Source: Lentzea sp. NBRC 105346
Lineage (GTDB): Bacteria > Actinomycetota > Actinomycetes > Mycobacteriales > Pseudonocardiaceae
Length of the DNA stretch: 64,000 nucleotides
Direction of reading: 5' to 3'
Assembly (NCBI RefSeq): GCF_030269605.1
Contig: NZ_BSTQ01000009.1
Location: forward strand, 248,001 to 312,000
In this document: piece by piece, positions 1 through 9,148 of the stretch
How the letters are laid out: each line of letters begins with the position of its first letter
Numbering within the stretch: position 1 is the stretch's first letter
Made by a program: the position numbers and the translations under genes
The notes under the pieces: model-generated
Databases searched by the model: none
What the model was told of the DNA's origin: nothing
What the model saw: the letters and a program-made list of their open reading frames with translations, nothing else

Positions 1-1
1 C

Positions 2-382
2 CCGTGGGAAACGGACTCCGGCTACCACTGCACTCGGTGCGGTGAGGACATCGTGGAGACGGCCGGCGGCTACGAAACCGAGTCCGGAGAGGCGACGTGC
101 TCCCCGGACGGCGACGAGCCAACCGCGCACGTACCGGAACGAGCTCCGTTGTCGTGGGTGAACTCCGCGACGATCGACGCGGACGAGGTCGACGACTCCG
201 TCACCGTGTCGATCAGCGTCGGTGACCCGCGTGGAGCGTTCTGTTTCACCGTGCGACGAGTGCCGGACGACGCGGGCGGTGATCTTGCGGGCCGCCTGGT
301 GTTGCACGTCCCGCACCCCGGCGAGTCCAGCCCGCACAGGAAGCTGACGATGCTGCATCCTGGCGCGTTCGTCGTCGGCTGA
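2..382 (+). CDS. Hypothetical protein with CxxC zinc-knuckle, 5' truncated by window edge
   Basis: The reading frame is open from the first bases of the window, so the gene starts further left and a GTG at 53 is only an internal candidate. The visible part begins with a Tyr-His-Cys-Thr-Arg-Cys-Gly segment, a CxxC pair typical of a zinc ribbon or knuckle. About 110 residues of acidic sequence and a beta-rich C-terminus follow. I do not recognise the family. It belongs to the left accessory part of the ICE. The following 294 bases to 676 show no convincing gene, only a 6-bp stem at 571-576/583-588. Confidence 0.5.
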   Translation, partial: PWETDSGYHCTRCGEDIVETAGGYETESGEATCSPDGDEPTAHVPERAPLSWVNSATIDADEVDDSVTVSISVGDPRGAFCFTVRRVPDDAGGDLAGRLVLHVPHPGESSPHRKLTMLHPGAFVVG

Positions 383-676
383 CCTCGGCTGAACGGCGGT
401 CCGCAAGGCCTCGCAGTCTTCGGAGCGTCGTTCGCCCCCTCTAGGCGGAAGTGCCGACGGACGGCACGTCACCGCTGTATGCGGCACGAACGCGGAGTTC
501 AGAACGGGGCTACGCTACGGATGCCCTCCTGTTCGCAGGCGGGTTTGTGTGGTGGCCGGCGGGGGTGCGACACCTCCACCGTGAGGTGCCCCGTCGGCCC
601 GCACTGGCCTTCTCCGGCGTGCCGCTCCTAGATGCGCAACTCGACTTTTCGGCCCGTTTCGGCCCGGAGCGCTGTC

Positions 677-1546
677 ATGTGTTCACAAAAGCAATCGCAG
701 GCTGGGCGTGTGCCCACAGATCCGCACCAACACGCGGTGAAGATCGCGGAATCCGTTGACGAGACCTGGCACCGTGTCCACGGCTCAGGACAACTCGAAA
801 TCCCTGTGTCAGTCGTCGGCGCGTTGGCGTTCCTGGCTCCGCCGGACGACGAGCGCGACGACGTGGTGAGTTGCCTCCTTTCGTTGTCAGCTGGCGACTT
901 CTCCGACTTCGCTCGTATGCAGTGGGCGATCTTCGTCAAGGCGAGACCAGATCTCGTCAACCGAGCATGGCCGCTGATCTCGTTGTGGCACGGCGAATCG
1001 CGTCTTGACGATCAGGCGGTCTCGGCAGCCAAGAGCGTTGCGGATGCCGCGCTACGTGCGGAGCAACTCCACCTCACCGGAACTGACCGGCGACGTGAGA
1101 CGGACTTGTTCGGCGCCCTGCTCGAAGTGCTCCGCTCGCGCACCGCGAAGAGTGCGCGCGGGCAGTTCTACACACCGGCGTGTGTCGCGGACGCGATGGC
1201 ACGCATGGTCGGTGTGCCAGGTGAGGGCGAGCGTGTACTTGAACCGACGGCAGGTACGGGCGCCCTCCTTCGTGCTGCGGCTGAAGCCATGCGTGAGCTG
1301 GACCACGATCCCTCCACTGTGGAGTGGTGGGCGGTCGACGTGGACGAGCTCGCGGTGGCGTGCCTCGCAGTCAACGCGGTGTTGTGGGGTCTCGGGAACA
1401 AGGTCGTGCTCGGCGTCGGCAACGGCCTGACCGACGAGTGGATGCCGCGTGCTCTCGCCGAACGCCGCGAACCTATGGAACTCGCGAGCGCAATTCGTTG
1501 CATGGCTGACCTGATTCGGATCACCGAACGGCCCGCTGGCGGATGA
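677..1546 (+). CDS. Truncated N-6 adenine DNA methylase-like protein (HsdM-type)
   Basis: The centre carries hallmarks of type I/IIG N6-adenine methyltransferases: the entry segment ARGQFYTP, the SAM-binding motif I VLEPTAGTGALL, and an acidic motif II region (WWAVDVDE). The protein then stops after about 289 residues. No NPPF/Y catalytic motif follows; the chain diverges after VVLGVGNGL. It is therefore probably catalytically dead, or it needs a partner. I chose ATG 677 because GGAG lies 7 bases upstream; an in-frame start at 632 is possible. Similar short HsdM-like proteins are familiar ICE and plasmid cargo in actinomycetes. Its role is unknown. Confidence 0.7.
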   Translation: MCSQKQSQAGRVPTDPHQHAVKIAESVDETWHRVHGSGQLEIPVSVVGALAFLAPPDDERDDVVSCLLSLSAGDFSDFARMQWAIFVKARPDLVNRAWPLISLWHGESRLDDQAVSAAKSVADAALRAEQLHLTGTDRRRETDLFGALLEVLRSRTAKSARGQFYTPACVADAMARMVGVPGEGERVLEPTAGTGALLRAAAEAMRELDHDPSTVEWWAVDVDELAVACLAVNAVLWGLGNKVVLGVGNGLTDEWMPRALAERREPMELASAIRCMADLIRITERPAGG

Positions 1547-1628
1547 CCGCGCACGTACTTCATCAACCTCCCATTTGTCCTTGTCCGCGCGGCATGCGCG
1601 CGACACAACCAAGTTGAGGTGACCAATC

Positions 1629-2441
1629 ATGGCCATTGAAGATCTGACCACTGCGAACCCAACCGAGATCGACGCCGAACTCGACCGGCTGAACACTGAG
1701 CGCGCAAAGGCGGAGCACGCGGTCCGCATCCTGACGAAGCGTCGCCAGGACTGGCTCGAAGCCCACGCGGCCGATCTCGCGGCTGATCTGGAACCCCGGA
1801 TCGAGAGCGCTTCTCAGACCGTCATGGAGTGCAAGGTGGCTGCCGGGCCGCTAGAGGACGAGTTCGACCGCCGGGGCGGATGGACTCGCGCATGGCTCGT
1901 CCTCAACGCCAGTGGCCATGTGCACCGCACCATGGAGTGCAGGACCTGTTTCGACACCACGAAGTTCGCTTGGCTGACACACCTGTCTGGGCACGATGAA
2001 ACGGAGATCGTCGAGCTGGCAGGCAAAACCGCGTGCACGGAGTGCTACCCGAGTGCGCCTGTGGAAGTGCGCAACCGGCCCAGCCAGATCAAGACCCCCG
2101 AGCAGCTCGCGCGGATCGCGGAGAAGGCCGAGCGCGCGAAGGCCAAGGCCGCTAAGTCCATCACGGCGCCTGATGGAACCCCCTTGCGCACCAAGCATGG
2201 TGGAGCGATCGCGACCGAGTTCTCTGCTCGCCGTTCCTACACAGAGCTCCTCAGCTATGCGAGGTACTTGGCCAAGCGGAACGTGGCGTACCACCGCGAC
2301 ACGATCGCTGAACACCAGGAGGACGCAAGGCTCATCCTGGTTGCACTCGCCGCGAAGCATGGTCGAACCGAGGACGATCTACGGGAGGAGTTGGCGCCCA
2401 AGGTCGAGGCAAGGTGGTTGCGCGAGCACAGCAAGTGGTAA
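1629..2441 (+). CDS. Hypothetical ICE protein: coiled coil plus Cys-rich centre
   Basis: The protein has 270 residues. Roughly the first 55 are charged and heptad-like (ERAKAEHAVRILTKRRQDW), suggesting a coiled coil. The middle holds an HxHRTMECRTC segment and a later CTEC, four cysteines that could bind one zinc. The C-terminal half is again helical and Lys/Arg-rich. The ribosome site GAGGTG precedes ATG 1629. I do not recognise a named domain; comparable proteins occur in actinobacterial ICEs and mycobacteriophages. The gene follows the methylase-like gene after 82 bases and is closed by a strong hairpin at 2519-2559. Confidence 0.6.
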   Translation: MAIEDLTTANPTEIDAELDRLNTERAKAEHAVRILTKRRQDWLEAHAADLAADLEPRIESASQTVMECKVAAGPLEDEFDRRGGWTRAWLVLNASGHVHRTMECRTCFDTTKFAWLTHLSGHDETEIVELAGKTACTECYPSAPVEVRNRPSQIKTPEQLARIAEKAERAKAKAAKSITAPDGTPLRTKHGGAIATEFSARRSYTELLSYARYLAKRNVAYHRDTIAEHQEDARLILVALAAKHGRTEDDLREELAPKVEARWLREHSKW

Positions 2442-2518
2442 CAAGTTGTGCGCACGCGGTCGAGCACGCAACCGTAGAGCGGCCAGTTCAAGAACAGCGA
2501 GACAACGAGACACGCATG

Positions 2519-2559
2519 CGGATGGCTCAGCGCGCTGGGCGTATGCTCTGAGCCATCCG
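2519..2559. terminator. Inverted repeat, likely terminator
   Basis: A 12-bp perfect stem (CGGATGGCTCAG, 2519-2530, with 2548-2559) encloses a 17-base loop, 78 bases downstream of the stop at 2441. On the plus strand the stem is followed by ATTAAAAAC with no clear T-run. It separates the high-GC gene on the left from the AT-richer gene starting at 2673. Confidence 0.55.
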
Positions 2560-2672
2560 TATTAAAAACTGGCCTTTCTAAGTTCGCATAACACGGCCGT
2601 TTATCCAGCACCCGTTGCAGGGATAATGTAATGGTTAGCCCCCTAAGTGTGCAGCATGCCATAATCTGACGT

Positions 2673-4547
2673 ATGGTACGGCGCAACGGCACGATTTGGT
2701 TCGGCGGCGATGACCGGTTCATCGAGCTCATGCACGCTCTCACTCACCCAGAAGAGCAGTGGGCGCATCCAGAACGACCGGACATACTTCTGGCTCTAGA
2801 CGAACTAAGTGCATGGGCGCACGATAGTAGAATATATGACGAACGGGTTCATAAATCCGGTTGGTCATCTGCAATTGCCGATTTTCTTGGCGCGGCTGAA
2901 GCGCTTGGGCCGGTGCTCTCAGCATCTGTCAGGTTCAACATCGATGCGCTACGAGCTCTCGTTCGCAGTGACGTGGGTGGAGATGCCAACTTGCGCTCTG
3001 ATCTGATGACTGCCGCTTCTGCCCTACGGCTGGTACTAGCGGATGCGAAATCACTAAGCGCCGCCTGGCAAGACCTCCTCAAGGCGTGCGGTCGAAAAGA
3101 ATCTTCATTCGACACAATAGCCATACGAAGAGACACTTTCTGGGCAATGGCGCGTGCTGCAGATCGTAACGTTGATGAACTGTCGCGGAACTTGACGTCC
3201 ATATTGTCTGGCTCCCCTCTGGGGGCGTATTCCGCAATGCTTCACGTTGACCCTGCGAACGGGCGGCAGATAACTGCCTCTGAAATTCGCGATGCCCAAC
3301 TAATCGCTCCGGTAGAGCGTCTCCAGATGGTAGATGCGATGCTTACCGCTGCTCCGCGGATTAGGTCGCACGTTGTGTGGTTCGCATTTCGAAATGCTTA
3401 CATGAATACCGTAGCGATGCTGGAGCTGCCATCGTTCCAGTTCTTTGAGGCGCGATGGGTTCGAGGAAACCTGGAGCACGACGACGCGCCGCACAGAGAC
3501 CAAATTCCAGCCGAGCTTCGGGAGCACGGCAGTGCTAGTTCTATTCCGGACAAACCCGATGTCGTTTTGGCTCGGGTCGATCTCGGCAGCGGAGCATTCT
3601 CGGACGCTGTTCGAATAGCAGGTGAACGGCTTGACGAACTGCTAGGTATGTCTTCCATCGGCCGAGCCGCGCCTTGGGAACGAATTCCCGGATTCATCCA
3701 CTTTCAAGGCGAATCGGGCGTGTCAGATCGAGTCTTTGAGTATTCGCAGTCACCGTCCATCTCGCCAGAGTCGTCGATGAACGCTGGCGCACAGATCAGC
3801 AGGATGGTTCCACGAGTAGCGCCGTTCGTTCCAGTTCAAGATCCTGCCATGAGAGACATTATCGATTCCTTGCACTGGTGGCGTGTCGGTTCTGACCAGG
3901 CTTCCGCAGCCTCTGTTGTTCTCGACGTTCGTGTTATCGAACTGATCGCCAGCCGTGCCGGCGAAGCCGCATGGACGACATATCTGGAGAAGTACACAAA
4001 GAACTTGTGGATTCGCAGCGCCGTCATAGATGCGTTTTCGCGACCGCTCTATGAGGCTTTGCATTACCGCGCGGCAGTGCGCAACCCTAGGCAGCGCGAG
4101 ATATTCCTTGAAACGATGAAATATGAGGAAGGCGAGCAGTATTTCGACATCCGGAAGGCTGCTGGACACCTCGATGAGATTATCGGGTTCGTACCAGAGA
4201 ACCTTCCCTTGAGTCGCGACCTTCGAACGGTCAGAAGAAGGTCGACTAGTAGCTCTTCTATGAAATCATGGTGCAAGGCGCTTGAGAAGCAGTGGCAGGG
4301 TTGGGTTCACCGATTGGAGCGTGTCCGTAATTCGATTTCACACGGTGGCCCATTCACTGAACGGGCCGTGGCGCTCACGCAACCGTTTAGCCGAAAGCTT
4401 TCTGTGTGGATGCTTTGGGAATGCGTGGACTGCTACCTGGATGGCAAGACAGTTGTGCAAGCGCACGACGACATCAAATCGCGGTCTGATAGCTGGAGAA
4501 ATTCGATGAATAACCTAAAGGAAATCAATGATATATTCGAGTTTTAG
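2673..4547 (+). CDS. Large ICE cargo protein with C-terminal HEPN-type R-x4-H motif
   Basis: This 624-residue protein is not one I can name. Near its C-terminus it has R552-N553-S-I-S-H557-G-G, which matches the HEPN ribonuclease consensus R-[N/D/H]-x3-5-H, within a helical stretch (RLERVRNSISHG) like that of Apea-type HEPN domains. The rest is mostly alpha-helical with no P-loop, no transmembrane segment and no signal peptide. Base composition is visibly AT-richer than the neighbours, with runs such as AATATATGACG and GATATATTCGAG, so it was probably acquired separately. It stands alone between two hairpins. A toxic or abortive-infection RNase role is inference from the motif and position only. 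Confidence 0.6.
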   Translation: MVRRNGTIWFGGDDRFIELMHALTHPEEQWAHPERPDILLALDELSAWAHDSRIYDERVHKSGWSSAIADFLGAAEALGPVLSASVRFNIDALRALVRSDVGGDANLRSDLMTAASALRLVLADAKSLSAAWQDLLKACGRKESSFDTIAIRRDTFWAMARAADRNVDELSRNLTSILSGSPLGAYSAMLHVDPANGRQITASEIRDAQLIAPVERLQMVDAMLTAAPRIRSHVVWFAFRNAYMNTVAMLELPSFQFFEARWVRGNLEHDDAPHRDQIPAELREHGSASSIPDKPDVVLARVDLGSGAFSDAVRIAGERLDELLGMSSIGRAAPWERIPGFIHFQGESGVSDRVFEYSQSPSISPESSMNAGAQISRMVPRVAPFVPVQDPAMRDIIDSLHWWRVGSDQASAASVVLDVRVIELIASRAGEAAWTTYLEKYTKNLWIRSAVIDAFSRPLYEALHYRAAVRNPRQREIFLETMKYEEGEQYFDIRKAAGHLDEIIGFVPENLPLSRDLRTVRRRSTSSSSMKSWCKALEKQWQGWVHRLERVRNSISHGGPFTERAVALTQPFSRKLSVWMLWECVDCYLDGKTVVQAHDDIKSRSDSWRNSMNNLKEINDIFEF

Positions 4548-4602
4548 TCGCCACAAGTTAACGCCGGTCTATGCGGCGAATAGTCCTGTGCTTGATGTCT
4601 GA

Positions 4603-4629
4603 ACAGATGATCATCTTGTGATCATCTGT
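4603..4629. terminator. Bidirectional terminator hairpin
   Basis: A perfect 11-bp stem (ACAGATGATCA, 4603-4613, with 4619-4629) has a 5-base loop. It lies between two convergent genes, the cargo gene ending at 4547 and the transfer operon ending at 4638, so it can stop transcription from both sides. Confidence 0.7.
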
Positions 4630-4637
4630 AAGCGGAA

Positions 4638-5606
4638 CTAGTCAAATGTGCGCGGAGCTACGGCATCAGTGGTGTCGGTCGGACGGGAAGCCGCGAGGTA
4701 GTCGTCTCCGGTCCACCGGTAGGGGCTGATCTGGACGGGTTGGCTGAACGTTGGCGCGTGTACCATTTTGCCCGCACCAATGTAGAGGCCGACGTGGTGG
4801 ACTTTGTCGGGCTTGCCGTAGAGCACCAGGTCGCCGGGGATGAGCGGCTGGCCAACTGGAACGAGTGGCCCAGCGTTGTACTGAGCCTGGGTGTGGCGGG
4901 GCAGATGGATCCCTGCTGCGGCGTAGGCGGCCGTGGTGAGACCCGAGCAATCCCAGCCCGTCTCGCCGTTGCCTCCCCACACGTACGGCTCGCCGAGCTG
5001 CTCGCAGGCGAACTTGATCGCGATGATGGCGGCGCGGTTTGGCGCCTGAACGTTGTTGCAGTCGCCGGTGCCAACCAGCGCATCGCTGTACTTCCTCGCC
5101 TGTTCGAGCACGTCGTTCACGTACCAGTCCGCGTGGTTGTAGGCGAAGATCGCCTTGCGGAGGTCCTTCGGCGCTCCGGAGTCGCACAGGTAGTGGGCAG
5201 TAGCGTAGATAGCGTCGTGCTTGTTCCAGGGCGAGGGCGGTTTGTTGCCTCCGGGCGGAAGCGGGTGCCGCTTGACGACCGCGTCGAACGTGGACTGAAG
5301 AAATTGCATCGGTCCGCGGGCACCCGCGAAGTTCTCGGTTCCGTCGGCGACGCCGGCCAGGGTGCTGCGGCCGTGGTTGCTCTCGATCTTGCCGATGGCT
5401 GCGAGGATCGACCAGTCGAGGCCTGGACATGCAGGGGCCGCCGCTCGGTAGAGGGCGAGGTAGTCGGGAGGGATGTCGGCGAGCGCTTCTGTGCTTGGTT
5501 GGGTGCTGCTGGCGCCGAAAAAGGCCTTCACGACGGCTTGCCCAATGCCGCCGAGGATCAATGGAAGTGCGAGAACGGCAGCTGCTGCGGCGAGGGCGAT
5601 CTTCAC
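4638..5606 (-). CDS. Bifunctional SLT lytic transglycosylase / NlpC-P60 peptidase of the conjugation machine
   Basis: This 322-residue cell-wall hydrolase would open peptidoglycan for the transfer channel. An N-terminal membrane or signal segment (about residues 3-28) is followed by an SLT-like domain (about 48-170) with candidate catalytic Glu75 in GKIESNHG and a GPMQFLQSTF motif. An NlpC/P60 domain (about 190-310) follows, with Cys220 in GWDCSG and His271 in HHVGLYIG. The start is GTG at 5606, preceded by a strong GGAGGTGAC site. It is the last gene of the transfer operon, 3 bases after the relaxase-like gene. The domain pair matches the VirB1/TcpG-type hydrolases of Gram-positive conjugation systems. 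Confidence 0.88.
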   Translation of the reverse strand: MKIALAAAAAVLALPLILGGIGQAVVKAFFGASSTQPSTEALADIPPDYLALYRAAAPACPGLDWSILAAIGKIESNHGRSTLAGVADGTENFAGARGPMQFLQSTFDAVVKRHPLPPGGNKPPSPWNKHDAIYATAHYLCDSGAPKDLRKAIFAYNHADWYVNDVLEQARKYSDALVGTGDCNNVQAPNRAAIIAIKFACEQLGEPYVWGGNGETGWDCSGLTTAAYAAAGIHLPRHTQAQYNAGPLVPVGQPLIPGDLVLYGKPDKVHHVGLYIGAGKMVHAPTFSQPVQISPYRWTGDDYLAASRPTDTTDAVAPRTFD

Positions 5607-5609
5607 CTG

Positions 5610-6641
5610 TCACCTCCGGAATTGGCTGGCGGTTGGTGCAGGTGGAAGGGGATCGGGCAGGGCGAGTTCTTGCCGGGCGAGGACCGTCGGCGTTGCGGCG
5701 CCAGGTGGCTCTGCATACGGCCACAGCTGAGCGAGCTCGGCGAGACGAAGCCGGCCGGAGCGTCGCGTCGTCGCCGATTCGGCGACCGGCAACCACCGCG
5801 CAGCCGCCGGTGTGCTCTCGCCGACCACGCTTGTCGTCTGGGCGGTGCTGGTCGCGATCGGTACCAGCGTTGGCCGATCCAACCCTGACAGGATCTTCGC
5901 GAGTGCTTTCCGGGCGCTAGCCTCTCGTCGGTTCGTGGGCAGCCACACCAGGACGGGCGTTGTGATCCCCGTTGCCAGAGCCAACTTTTCGTAGCCGTAG
6001 AGCTTGCTCGCGAGCGTGGCGAGGTCTTCGGTGCCGAAGTCGAACTCGAGGAAGAACTCGATCTGGTGCCCGTTTTCGCGCCACCGACCGTAAGCGTCAG
6101 GGCGGACCATGTCGCCGAACAGGCGCTTGCAGCGCACTTCTGACCACCACGCCGTCAGGCGGCCGTGAGCGCCCGGTTGCCGGCTGAGCGCGACCAAGCT
6201 CGTGAAGATGCCGTTCGTCCCGACGGTGTGGGCTAGCCGCAGTGAGTGGGCGATGCCGATGGCGTCCTCGTGACGGTAGCCGAGTGCCTTCGGGTCGATG
6301 CCGTCCTCGTACGCCAGGGCGACGGCACCGGCGATGTCGAGCACGTAGTGCATAGGCGCGGTACCGAGGTCGACGAACGGCTGGAACCGGTCGACGACCC
6401 GCCACTTGAACAGGTCGAGCAACCGGTGGTTGGCCGCGCGCACGCTCGGATAGCCGAGCTCGACGATCTGGTGGGTCGTGAAGACCTTGTGCTCGTAGAG
6501 CATGCGGGCCAACCACCGGTCCCGGAGAGTGAGCCGGTTGGCGAGCCGTGCGTGATGCTCCCCTGTAGTTGCCGCTCGCGGCGTGGGGCGTTTCGGCATG
6601 TGGCCGCGCAACGCTCGCTGAGGAGTCGGATTGGTGATCAC
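5610..6641 (-). CDS. Replication-relaxation family protein (relaxase-like)
   Basis: This 343-residue protein fits the Replic_Relax family found in actinobacterial ICEs and plasmids. The N-terminal winged-helix-like part (about 35-90) reads LTLRDRWLARMLYEHKVFTT and HRLLDLFKWRVVDRF. It is followed by a segment rich in conserved histidines (GYRHEDAIGIAHSLRLAHTVG) and a nuclease-like region with EVRCKRLFGDMVRPDAYGRW and EFFLEFDFGTE. That last pattern resembles a PD-(D/E)xK-type core. Family members are thought to bind or nick the transfer origin; this has not been shown here. GTG 6641 is used; ATG 6599 is an alternative. It sits between the coupling ATPase and the wall hydrolase. Confidence 0.78.
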   Translation of the reverse strand: MITNPTPQRALRGHMPKRPTPRAATTGEHHARLANRLTLRDRWLARMLYEHKVFTTHQIVELGYPSVRAANHRLLDLFKWRVVDRFQPFVDLGTAPMHYVLDIAGAVALAYEDGIDPKALGYRHEDAIGIAHSLRLAHTVGTNGIFTSLVALSRQPGAHGRLTAWWSEVRCKRLFGDMVRPDAYGRWRENGHQIEFFLEFDFGTEDLATLASKLYGYEKLALATGITTPVLVWLPTNRREASARKALAKILSGLDRPTLVPIATSTAQTTSVVGESTPAAARWLPVAESATTRRSGRLRLAELAQLWPYAEPPGAATPTVLARQELALPDPLPPAPTASQFRR

Positions 6642-6655
6642 AGGTACGCCTTTCC

Positions 6656-9139
6656 CTAGGCGGCGCGACGGGGATCGGTGACAGGCGGCGAGGAATGGTC
6701 AGCGGCGTTGTCAGATGAACGTGGACGGGTGTTGACCTTGGCCGCTTTGCGGATCGCCTTTGCGCGGCCAGGTATCGCGGGCGGCAACTTCTCGGTGATC
6801 GCCGTGAAGGGAGGCGCTTCCTCGCCGCCGAGGACGAGCCGGGCGGCGACGTGGAAGACACCGAGGTTGGACAGGTCATGGTCGCTCAGCCGAGGCATGG
6901 TGTGCCGGGCCAAGCGCCTGGCGTCCTCCGGCGAGGCATTGAAGAAGATCTTCGACCTGGCGTTCGTGCTGATGCCTTCTTCCAGTTCTTTCGGAAGCTG
7001 GCCGAGGTACTGGTGCGCCAGCGTCATGGACAGCCGGTAGCCGCGTGCCTCGGCCAGCATGTCTTCGAGCGGGTAGGCGAGGTTGAGGAAGTTGTGGCAC
7101 TCGTCGATGTACAAGCTGCAGTCGCGGCGTTGACGCTGCGGCACACGAGCTCGGCGGGTGGCCGCCTGCCAGGTGCGTGCCACGACGATCGAGCCGACGA
7201 GCCTCGCGGTCTCCATGCCGAGGGCGTCGCGAGCGATGCGCACCAGACAGATGCCGCCGGTGTTGAGCACCTCGCCGATGTCCACTGTGGATTCGCCGCC
7301 TGCGATGGCGGCGCGGACGAACGGACGCAACAGGAAGCCGCGAACCTTGTTCATCAGCGGTGCGATCACCTGTGCGCGGCTGGCTTCGGACAGGTCGTCG
7401 TACCAGGTCCAGAACCCCTTCAGAACTTCGTCGCCGATCTGATCGCAGGCCATCCGGCGGAAGGAGGGCACGGTCAGCAGCTTCGGTAGATCGGCCAGGG
7501 TTTGCGTGCCCCGCATCGCGGTCAAGGTGAGCAGACCGGCGCGGAGGATGTCGTCGGTGCGCGGGCCCCATGAGGCGGCGTAGATACGGGAGAAGATGCT
7601 GACCAGGTTGTCGACCGCGCGAGCCTTGTCCTCGCCTTCCAACGGATTCAGCACCGGTGGCCGGGAGTGCGAGTCGGCGTCGAACAGAACGACCTTCTCA
7701 CCGAGCTCTTCGGGCAGGCGCATCAGGATGTCTGTGATGAGGTCGCCCTTGGGATCGATGACAACCACGCCACGGCCGGCTTCGGCGTCCGCCAGGATCA
7801 GGCGGGCCATCAGCTCGGACTTGCCTGAGCCGGTGGCCCCGAGGATGTGCAGGTGATGCCGGGCGTCGGCGACGTGCAGGCCGACTGGGCGCGAGTGGCC
7901 CGAGTCGGACCGTCCCAGTGGTTTGATCTGGTCGCCGGCCGTTGAGATGCCTGGCGGAGGCGGGACTGCTTTCGCGCCTGCTCGCTGGAGTCCCGGCGTG
8001 GCGTCGTCGATCGGCAGATGCGCGATCGCGGCCAGCTCTGGGACCGACAGCAGGTCGCCCCTGCCGAGCCTGCGTTCGGCCAGCAGGGCGACGGGATCAC
8101 GGCCGAGTCGGACCCGGCGGTAGTAGTTGTGCTCGGAGTAGGCGGCGAACGCTGAGGCGATGGCGTGACCGCGCCCGCGGAGGACTTCGCGCACCGCTCG
8201 AACCTCGCTGACACTGGAGTTCTCGGCGACGGTGGTGGCCACGACGTACCGGATGCAGGTCTCGAACGGGTTCGCCCGCAGCTTCTGCACGGCAGCGCGG
8301 TCCTGGGCCGCATGTTCCAGCGTGGACTGCCGATCCAGGCCTCGTTGGTGCCCGAAGCCCGACGGCTTCGAGGTCCGGCCCGGTGTTACGAGGTCGAGCA
8401 AGCGGCCAACGAGGTGGACGGATCCGCCGACGTGTACGCGCCTTGCTGCCCTGCGGGCTTTCGCGACCCGGTGCCCAGCAACCGGACGAGCGAGGATCTG
8501 CACACAAGCCCGTTCGTGCGGGCCGAGCCCGACCGGAGCACCCAGCATCGCGCGGATCGGATCGGCTGGATGCTCTGTGCGAATCGGCAGCGCCTCCGAC
8601 CTGGCGAGCCGCAGCTCGCCACCAACCGCTTCGATACGCTGGCCCGTCGGCGCGGTGATCGGAATCGGAGGCCTCGCCAGCGTGGTGCGCGTGTGCGCGC
8701 CGGGCCAGGCGGCTTCGATCGCGCGCTCGACCATGCCGGGTGGCACCAGGCCGGGAACCCAAAGGGCGATCTGGACGCCGTCGTCGGTGAAGGTCAACTC
8801 GAACGTGACGTGCGGTTGCCCGGAGAAGCGGCGCAGCCAACCTGGTCGCAGCAGTCCGACCAGGTTCGACCAGACCGTGATAGCTCCTGCAGGGTCGACG
8901 GTTGGAGGAGCGAGCACGGTGATCAGCCGTGCGTTGGCCATCAAGCGCTCGTGGTGCCGTCGGAGCCACCAGCGCCGTGCCACCACGACAGCACAGAGCA
9001 GGCCTGCGAGCCCTGGCCCGACGATCGGGCCCCATGTGAGGGCGGCGTCGCGGAGGCTGTCCAACAGCTTGTGGATCGCGCCGAGCGGATCGCGCAGGTA
9101 GTCGCCAGCCGGTGAAGCGACTAGCAGGACGGGGTACAT
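6656..9139 (-). CDS. VirD4/TraG-like type IV coupling ATPase
   Basis: This 827-residue motor would pump the DNA strand through the transfer channel. One transmembrane helix lies at about residues 36-54, so the protein is membrane-anchored at its N-terminus. The Walker A motif is GATGSGKS (434-441), followed by VVVIDPKGDL. The Walker B is LYIDECHNF, with an AHQYLGQLP segment after it, typical of coupling proteins. The C-terminal tail is charged and disordered. ATG 9139 has a GAGGAGG site. The gene lies 9 bases after the GP88-like gene and 14 before the relaxase-like gene, a spacing that fits one polycistronic transfer transcript. Confidence 0.9.
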   Translation of the reverse strand: MYPVLLVASPAGDYLRDPLGAIHKLLDSLRDAALTWGPIVGPGLAGLLCAVVVARRWWLRRHHERLMANARLITVLAPPTVDPAGAITVWSNLVGLLRPGWLRRFSGQPHVTFELTFTDDGVQIALWVPGLVPPGMVERAIEAAWPGAHTRTTLARPPIPITAPTGQRIEAVGGELRLARSEALPIRTEHPADPIRAMLGAPVGLGPHERACVQILARPVAGHRVAKARRAARRVHVGGSVHLVGRLLDLVTPGRTSKPSGFGHQRGLDRQSTLEHAAQDRAAVQKLRANPFETCIRYVVATTVAENSSVSEVRAVREVLRGRGHAIASAFAAYSEHNYYRRVRLGRDPVALLAERRLGRGDLLSVPELAAIAHLPIDDATPGLQRAGAKAVPPPPGISTAGDQIKPLGRSDSGHSRPVGLHVADARHHLHILGATGSGKSELMARLILADAEAGRGVVVIDPKGDLITDILMRLPEELGEKVVLFDADSHSRPPVLNPLEGEDKARAVDNLVSIFSRIYAASWGPRTDDILRAGLLTLTAMRGTQTLADLPKLLTVPSFRRMACDQIGDEVLKGFWTWYDDLSEASRAQVIAPLMNKVRGFLLRPFVRAAIAGGESTVDIGEVLNTGGICLVRIARDALGMETARLVGSIVVARTWQAATRRARVPQRQRRDCSLYIDECHNFLNLAYPLEDMLAEARGYRLSMTLAHQYLGQLPKELEEGISTNARSKIFFNASPEDARRLARHTMPRLSDHDLSNLGVFHVAARLVLGGEEAPPFTAITEKLPPAIPGRAKAIRKAAKVNTRPRSSDNAADHSSPPVTDPRRAA

Positions 9140-9148
9140 GGAGCCTCC

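Noticed and set aside
451..759. 102-codon plus-strand frame before the methylase-like gene
   Set aside because: It overlaps the start of the methylase-like gene in another frame, has no ribosome site and reads as random Arg/Ala-rich sequence.
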